Of a DNA stretch of 64,000 nucleotides, positions 61,301-64,000 are shown piece by piece. Origin of the DNA: Ligilactobacillus aviarius subsp. aviarius DSM 20655 (GTDB lineage Bacteria; Bacillota; Bacilli; Lactobacillales; Lactobacillaceae); assembly GCF_001436315.1 (NCBI RefSeq), contig NZ_AYZA01000009.1:1-64000 (forward strand). Direction: 5' to 3'. The notes beneath the pieces were generated by a model. That model was not told where the DNA came from, did no database searches, and worked only from the letters and a program-made list of their open reading frames with translations. A program made the translations under genes and the position numbers. How positions within the stretch are numbered: the first letter of the stretch is position 1; each line of letters begins with the position of its first letter.

Positions 61301-64000
61301 ATACTGCTCAAATCACGTACACGCGGACCGCAACGAAAGACGATGTTACGGGCAAAGTAACATACAGCGATTGGACAGCTGCAAACAATGACTTTCCAGC
61401 AGTTGACTCACCAACGATTACGGGCTATACGCCAAGTCAATCAGTTGTTGGACCAGTGCAAGTCACGCCAACAAGTGCTGATCAAACAACAGTTGTCACA
61501 TATACTGCTGACCAAGAAACAGCAACGGTAACGTATGTTGATGATACAACCGGCAAAGTTTTGAATAAGCAAACCTTAACCGGGGCATACGGCTCAAAAG
61601 CTAACTATGATATTCAAGGTCAAATCAAGAACTTTGAAAATCACGGTTACCAATTAGTCAGCGATGACTATCCGGCAAACGGTGAAGTCTTCAACAACCC
61701 AGGACATGTGAATAAGTATGTTGTTCACTTGAAACACAAAGTGACAAGCGACTCAACAACAAACAATCCGGATAATGTTGCGGACTTAACGAAGACTGTC
61801 AGCGAAACGATTACTTATACTTATGCAAACGGTAAAACGGCCGCTCAAAGCGTAACAAATAAAGTAACGTTTGCCCGGACAGCAACAAAAGACCAAGTTA
61901 CCGGCAAAGTAACTTACGGCGCATGGACTCCAGTTGGCAATGACGACTTCCCAGCCGTTGATTCACCAACCATTACGGGCTACACTCCAAGTGTTGCTCA
62001 AGTTGGAGCTGTGAATAACGTGGCTGCCAATGCAAGTAACATTGTGAAGAACGTTGTTTATACTCCAAACGAAGAAAAAGCAACGGTTACATTTGTGGAT
62101 GTAACAACGGGGAAGACAATTTCAGTTACTGATTTGACGGGCCCATTCGGTTCAACGTCAGATTACAGTCCAGCGGCAACGATCAAGCAGCTTGAAAATC
62201 AAGGCTATGAAGTTGTTAGCGACAATTATCCACAAGGTGGCGTCGTCTTCAACCAGGATGGAACGGTGAAGAACTACACGATCACGTTGAAGCATAAGGT
62301 TGAAACTTTGACGCCAGATAACGACCCAATGGGATTGACATTGAGTCACAAGATTACCATGACGATCAAGTATCAATTTGCAAACGGTGATCAAGCTGCA
62401 CCAAGTAAGATCGAAACGATCACGTTTGGACGGACCGCAACGGTTGATGAAGTAACTCACCAAGTCACATATTCACCGTGGAAGGTTGAAGGGGCAGATG
62501 ATTTTGCACCAGTTGCTTCACCAAAGGTTCGGGACTATACTCCAAATATCCAAACGGTTGGTGCATTGGATAACGTTGCTGAAAATCATCCGAATATCAC
62601 GCAAACCGTAACGTATGACCTTGATAAAGAAAAGGCGACGGTTTCATATATTGATATCACAACTGGCAAAGTTTTATCAACAGATGATTTAACGGGTGAC
62701 TTTGGAACAGCTTCAGATTATGATCCAAAAGCAGTGATCGATAAGTATGAAAGCGAAGGCTATCAATTTGTAAAGAGTGATTATCCAGCAAATGGCGAAG
62801 TCTTTGGCCAAAATGGAGTGGTTCAACACTACATCATTCAATTAAAGGAAAAGACAACGAACTATACGCCGGATAATAATCCGAAGAAGCTTGACTTAAC
62901 GAAGACGGTTACCCGGACGATCAATTACGTGGACGCCAACGGCAAGCAATTGGCTCCAAGCGTAACGCAAACGATCACGTTTACGCGGAACGCAACGGTC
63001 AACGAAGTTACGGGTCAAATAACGTATACTGATTGGCAACCAAGCGGCAACGATGATTACAACGCAGTTGAATCACCAGCCGTTAAGGGTTACACGCCAA
63101 GCACGACCCAAGTTGGCGCGGTCAATAACGTTCCAGCAACGGCAACGAACACCGTAACGAACGTTGTCTACACGGCAAACAATGAAACAGCAACGGTAAC
63201 GTATGTTGATGAAACAGCCGGCAAAGTATTGTCAACCGCAACGCTGACCGGCCCATACGGTTCAACGTCAAGCTACGATCCACAGGCAGTAATTGATAAG
63301 TACGAAAGTGAAGGTTACCAATTGGTAAGCAATGATTATCCAACAAACGGACAAATCTTTGGCGAAGACGGAGTAACACAACACTTCACGATCAAGTTTA
63401 CGGAAAAGACAAGCAACTACACGCCGGAAAATAATCCGAAGAAGCTTGACTTAACGAAGACGGTTACCCGGACGATCAATTACGTGGATGCGAACGGTAA
63501 ACAGTTGGCGCCAAGCGTAACGCAAACGATTACGTTTACGCGGAACGCAACGGTCAACGAAGTTACGGGTCAAGTAACTTATACTGACTGGCAACCAAAC
63601 GGCAGTGACAGCTACAACGCAGTTGAATCGCCAACTGTGAAGGGCTACACGCCAATGCAAAAGACAGTTGAAACTGAAAACAACGTTTCAGTAAATTCAA
63701 CTGATCAAGTTGTCAATGTCGTCTACACGGCTGATAAACCGGCAACACCGGAACACAAACCGAGTGAACCGGACAAGAAGCCGGCAACACCAGAACACAA
63801 ACCGAGTGAACCGGACAAGCCGGTCACACCGGAACACAAGCCAAGTGAACCAGACAAGAAGCCAGTTACACCGGAACATAAGCCGAGTGAACCGGACAAG
63901 AAACCGGCAACACCAGAACACAGGCCGAGTGAACCAGCTAAGAAGCCGGCCACACCGGAACACAAACCAAGTGAACCGAACAAAAAGCCGGCGGCACCGG
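52318..64000 (+). CDS. Giant cell-surface adhesin: KxYKxGKxW signal, serine-rich region, tandem MucBP/Mub-B2 repeats (incomplete at window end)
   Basis: At least 3,894 codons in one frame without a stop, continuing past the window. Start ATG 52318 follows GGGGAGAA. Residues 15-23 (KLYKKGKFW) fit the KxYKxGKxW signal motif; a hydrophobic core and probable cleavage after VRAA (about 45) follow. Residues about 48-183 are very serine-rich, as in serine-rich repeat glycoproteins. A unique region to about 345 is followed by one MucBP-like domain (53353) and 18 tandem units, each a MucBP-type domain (TV-Y-D--T-G) and a Mub B2-type domain (TFTRTATKDxVTG...WT...AGYTPS). From 63736 a 14-residue PEHKPSEPDKK repeat begins, a typical wall-spanning linker; an LPxTG anchor is expected downstream. 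Likely function: binding mucin or other host/plant glycans. Confidence 0.93.
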   Translation, partial: MKSKSYIGNRYNRVKLYKKGKFWVASSITFLSLGIGAGVSTVRAANISSSSRNEEVEEVSSSSASKINARSFSSIHMQPQSVASSVIEASASQKSSSISSSRESQSQTDSSVSSSVQSSSSISSASSTSKQSSAVKSSSSKQASSSSEEASSVHSSSVQGSSSSVGASKKSAEHSSSASTASSMGKIAGVTADKALASDLTNKEDSVLGANAGTKLVQSTPVIANRKNDEEDQANDTEATLKNAVKAEDVARVRSHNSVLDANESSYGDWTIYFVTTSGETVHTPKGYTNMYGYQVEANLETIVTTIENEGYQYIADLPITITGPYNEISAYYTLIFQPVRKQGGAVTVKYVTQSGKILGTGTAEYTAPTGDSDSTPYVGDTYSTSAESFKGYHLVKTPANSSGLVSSESQTVTYTYAPNVQTVTVNYIDSAEGTIVDTDNVKVAYGSSVDYNAQQFVNQNLSGYQISKSNLPANGVLSYGSSTSYNVYLTHKIDTTTQTSTYTQTIKYQYANGNQAEPTKTTTVTFTRTVKTDEVTGEQTVGNWTTSDSTSLPAVTSPTIAGYTPSQVTVPAVTATPGGSDNQTVTYNPNQESMTITYYDADEGKVLSTKVLQGGYGTKPDYDYQSVIAQYEKEGYKVERSTIPSTGLVFTNSDSQSYEVDLTHTSTVLPPDSPNLTKTIKNTIKYIYADGSQAAQSVVQTITYTRIATKDNVTGAISYSNWKTTTNPAEFPSVKSPTIAGYTPSKAESGVVPISSDSADLTETIIYTKNGGTQTPQSDTKTTVTETVYFVDENGNQLKAPYTATITFTRTKNSNGTYTAWQPVGGKVDFPAVDAPEIAGYTPNESQVPMITNVSATTANISKTIVYTPIQGTVVFNYYDETDGGKLVYTTTQSGDHGTTIPNDVQKYIAGFEDNGYVLDKAKSDVPSGATIEFNESTQTFNIYFTHGTTTTTQTSTVTQTINYQYSNGKQAATPHTATITFSRTATRDNVTNQYTYGQWTSSTNEFPAVTSPTITGYTASVSVVPAVTDVEEGDTIAPTTVIYTPIQESVTVKYVDDTTGQLITSVTLKGNYGSTSDYSTKSAISQLESKGYVLVKDGFPSTGITFGKSASTYTVDFTEGVTDSTQTETVKQTINYVDQNGNQIADPHETTITFTRPTEKNNVTGVVTNGAWTPASSVFPQVASPKITGYTPSATESTAVTVNPDNPENNTQTITYTPNKETAIVQYYDETTGKVLSSVTLTGNYGTQSSYNPAPTLMKYIQQGYQLVSDNLPVGGIDFNYDGTTPTYKIVLKHATRTDSVSSNPDNLPTDDLQKTVSETINYVYGKDAGSLAETKAADSVTKTVTFTRTATVDQVTHQVISYGAWTPTTGQYPAVTSPTITGYTPDQATVAAQSNITPSSTNSTVTVTYNPNQEKFTVKFVDQTENNKVLDTVTETGAYDTKSSYSPESEIESYEKQGYLLVSNGYPTDGYTFNQDGADPTFTIVLKHNITQDTTTNNPDNVAGLSSTVNQTINYVYGSNTGKAGQTAAPTKTTTVTFTRSASYDHVTKQVTYGAWTPASGSFPAVTSPTIAGYTPSAASSTAVTVAPGASNNTQTITYNANDESAKIEYIDQTDNNSIIKTDTVNGVFGQTVSYDPTSEIKALEAKGYQLVSNGVKNNQITFTNGSNQVYQIVLKHGTITETPSSNPDNLDLTKTVSRTINYQYQNGSQAANPVTNSVTFTRTATKDNVTGKVTYTAWTSTGNAEYPAVTSPTITGYTASQTQVAASPVAATDSNSTVTVTYTPNQEKATVTFIDDTTGKTLSTETLTGAYNTDSNYNPQATIDSYEKQGYQLVSDDYPTNGAVFGKDGVVQNYQVHLKEATETFTPSNSDGLDLKHTVTQTIHYVYSNGKQAAPDATASITFNRTATKDEVTGAITYTPWTVASSNDDFPAVKSPTITGYTPSATASTAVNNVTESTPDNVQTITYTPNKETATVKYVDQTTGKTLQTVTVNGVYDGTTAYDPTSVIQGYEKQGYVLVNNSVPANGITFSQDGVTPTYTVTLKHGTTTYTSTNNPAGLDLSNTVTHTVHYVYSTGGQAQPDNTQKITFTRTATKDNVTGTITYSNWGPASGTFSSVTTPTIAGYTPSATSSTAVSGVTATSANSSQTITYTPNEETATVTYVDDTTNQTIKTVTLTGAFGSTSDYSTASEISTLEKAGYQLVSNNYPNGGVKFDENGEVQHFTVHLKHTYTTETPTNNPDGLDLSNTVTQTIKYVYNTGKQAAPTKTTSITFTRTATKDNVTGKIVGYTNWTTTGSNSFPSVVSPTITGYTPNPTATTAVDNLTGTSANNVQTVTYSPNQEKATVTFVDETTGKTLQTVTLTGAYGTTDSYNPQSVIQQYEAQGYEVSSDNYPANGVDFDEDGKVQNFTIGLTHKMTQSTQAKTVTQTITYVYSDGKQAAPTKKSSITFTRTATKDQVTGAITYTPWTSGKTSFPAVDSPAITGYTPDKKVVSAVTGVNVNTPADNVTVTYTPNQETASVQYIDDTTGQVIKTVSLSGAYNSKSDYDPDSQIQSYEKQGYKLVSNDYPANGAVFGEDGKQQVYQIHLTETTTQYTPSNNPANLDLTDTVTHTVKYQYQDGTTAANSKTASVTFTRDATKNNVTGVITYTPWTPAISNFPQEVSPTITGYTPSVAQTAAIAVKPGDQNSTQTVVYTPNQEKITVTYIDQTTGKTLQVVTLTGAYNTKANYDPQQQIQDYENQGYQLVDNSYPQGGATFSQDGTVMNYNIYLKHKDDNNPTGLDLNHTVTETIKYVYSNGKEAAPSKTVTLTFHRDATKDDVTGKVTYGAWTPVDGTNFPAVDSPAITGYTPSQSVVNAINNVSEATPDYTTTVTYTPNQEKATVTYIDDTTGKTITVANLTGAYDTTSSYSPAATIKQLEGQGYEVVSDDYPQGGVVFNQDGKVQTFTIHLKHKTTTETATNNPDHLDLSHTITQTIKYQYADGTTASQPHTAQITYTRTATKDDVTGKVTYSDWTAANNDFPAVDSPTITGYTPSQSVVGPVQVTPTSADQTTVVTYTADQETATVTYVDDTTGKVLNKQTLTGAYGSKANYDIQGQIKNFENHGYQLVSDDYPANGEVFNNPGHVNKYVVHLKHKVTSDSTTNNPDNVADLTKTVSETITYTYANGKTAAQSVTNKVTFARTATKDQVTGKVTYGAWTPVGNDDFPAVDSPTITGYTPSVAQVGAVNNVAANASNIVKNVVYTPNEEKATVTFVDVTTGKTISVTDLTGPFGSTSDYSPAATIKQLENQGYEVVSDNYPQGGVVFNQDGTVKNYTITLKHKVETLTPDNDPMGLTLSHKITMTIKYQFANGDQAAPSKIETITFGRTATVDEVTHQVTYSPWKVEGADDFAPVASPKVRDYTPNIQTVGALDNVAENHPNITQTVTYDLDKEKATVSYIDITTGKVLSTDDLTGDFGTASDYDPKAVIDKYESEGYQFVKSDYPANGEVFGQNGVVQHYIIQLKEKTTNYTPDNNPKKLDLTKTVTRTINYVDANGKQLAPSVTQTITFTRNATVNEVTGQITYTDWQPSGNDDYNAVESPAVKGYTPSTTQVGAVNNVPATATNTVTNVVYTANNETATVTYVDETAGKVLSTATLTGPYGSTSSYDPQAVIDKYESEGYQLVSNDYPTNGQIFGEDGVTQHFTIKFTEKTSNYTPENNPKKLDLTKTVTRTINYVDANGKQLAPSVTQTITFTRNATVNEVTGQVTYTDWQPNGSDSYNAVESPTVKGYTPMQKTVETENNVSVNSTDQVVNVVYTADKPATPEHKPSEPDKKPATPEHKPSEPDKPVTPEHKPSEPDKKPVTPEHKPSEPDKKPATPEHRPSEPAKKPATPEHKPSEPNKKPAAP
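53584..63735 (+). repeat. 18 tandem MucBP/B2 repeat units, mostly about 550 bp
   Basis: Unit starts (first codon of the A-T-V-x-Y-V/I-D segment) are at 53584, 54097, 54937, 55471, 55990, 56572, 57142, 57694, 58249, 58801, 59359, 59884, 60433, 60973, 61522, 62080, 62635 and 63190. Most are 519-582 bp (about 173-194 residues), always a multiple of three. The second unit is 840 bp because it holds two B2 domains. Many units carry an (N)NPDxLDL linker between the two domains; units starting at 54937, 55471 and 59359 lack it and are shorter. Sequence identity rises toward the C-terminal end. Confidence 0.9.
62635..63735 (+). repeat. Near-identical last two repeat units (555-bp period)
   Basis: The B2 half of the unit starting at 62635 and that of the unit at 63190 match almost base for base; for example, the CCGAAGAAGCTTGACTTAAC block occurs at 62881 and again at 63436, exactly 555 bp (185 codons) apart, followed by further long identity. 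This points to a recent duplication. Confidence 0.88.
63736..64000 (+). repeat. Proline-rich 14-residue repeats near the adhesin C-terminus
   Basis: About six copies of a 42-bp unit encoding P-A/V-T-P-E-H-K-P-S-E-P-D-K-K, one copy 39 bp long (one Lys fewer), continuing beyond the window. The Pro/Glu/Lys/His composition suits an extended segment crossing the cell wall. Third-codon positions vary between copies (CCG/CCA, AAA/AAG). Confidence 0.92.

Noticed and set aside
63697-63983. Two long open frames on the minus strand opposite the proline-rich repeats
   Set aside because: They are the reverse of the 42-bp repeats, giving monotonous Gly/Ser/Leu or Phe/Arg/Cys text without ribosome site; a by-product of codon bias in the adhesin gene.
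63736-64000. Regular short direct repeats resembling a CRISPR array
   Set aside because: The repeats are contiguous, have no unique spacers, keep the reading frame and encode a Pro-rich linker.

Overview
The window reads as a continuous piece of chromosome from a rod-shaped member of the Lactobacillaceae. Evidence: a gap-pgk-tpiA-eno glycolytic run, the lactobacillal secG-rnr-smpB and ung-pta-tsaE blocks, the murT/gatD pair, an F1Fo ATPase operon followed by DUF1146-murA-mbl-yidD-DUF2969-rodA, strong AGGAGG-type ribosome sites, and a D-Ala ligase with Phe at the position that marks the D-lactate type (vancomycin-tolerant lactobacilli rather than the delbrueckii/acidophilus group). No rRNA, tRNA, CRISPR array, insertion sequence or prophage gene was recognised.

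Layout. 1-3.7 kb: end of gap, then pgk, tpiA, eno. 3.8-8.6 kb: ClC exchanger, secG, rnr, smpB. 8.6-16.5 kb: a hypothetical protein, HAD phosphatase, ung-pta-tsaE, a DEDDh exonuclease, murB, glmM, a B3/4-domain protein. 16.6-19.6 kb: an unusual four-gene block of membrane proteins made of two tandem paralogous pairs, AT-rich in its second half. 19.6-21.7 kb: a ComK-like regulator divergent from a ComX/SigH-like sigma factor, followed by a DUF1659-DUF2922 pair. 21.9-27.1 kb: a TetR regulator with a clear promoter and double operator, a heterodimeric ABC exporter and a lipoprotein. 27.1-30.9 kb (minus strand): gatD, murT, adenine deaminase. 31.1-35.4 kb: tdk-prfA-prmC-tsaC-upp. 35.6-42.1 kb: atpBEFHAGDC. 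42.3-46.8 kb: DUF1146-murA and mbl-yidD-DUF2969-rodA. 46.8-52.1 kb: a structured intergenic element, a divergent DprA-like protein, ddl, DUF1361, cdaA-cdaR. 52.3-64 kb: the start and most of a giant cell-surface adhesin (at least 3,894 codons, open at the window end).

How the parts fit. Much of the window serves cell-envelope construction: murB, glmM, murA, ddl, murT/gatD, mbl and rodA supply and place peptidoglycan, and cdaA-cdaR makes the c-di-AMP that is linked to GlmM activity in related bacteria. Here cdaA-cdaR lies about 36 kb from glmM, while murB and glmM are neighbours, as if the cdaAR pair had left the usual murB-cdaA-cdaR-glmM cluster. Translation and tRNA-modification genes (prfA-prmC, tsaC, tsaE, smpB, rnr) and ATP synthase form the housekeeping background.

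The accessory signals most worth pursuing are the paired membrane proteins (16.6-19.6 kb), the ComK/sigma locus with its unusual start region, the multi-stem RNA-like element after rodA, the DprA-like protein that lacks several family residues, and the adhesin, which joins a KxYKxGKxW signal and a serine-rich region to 18 tandem MucBP/B2 units and a PEHKPSEP wall-spanning repeat.
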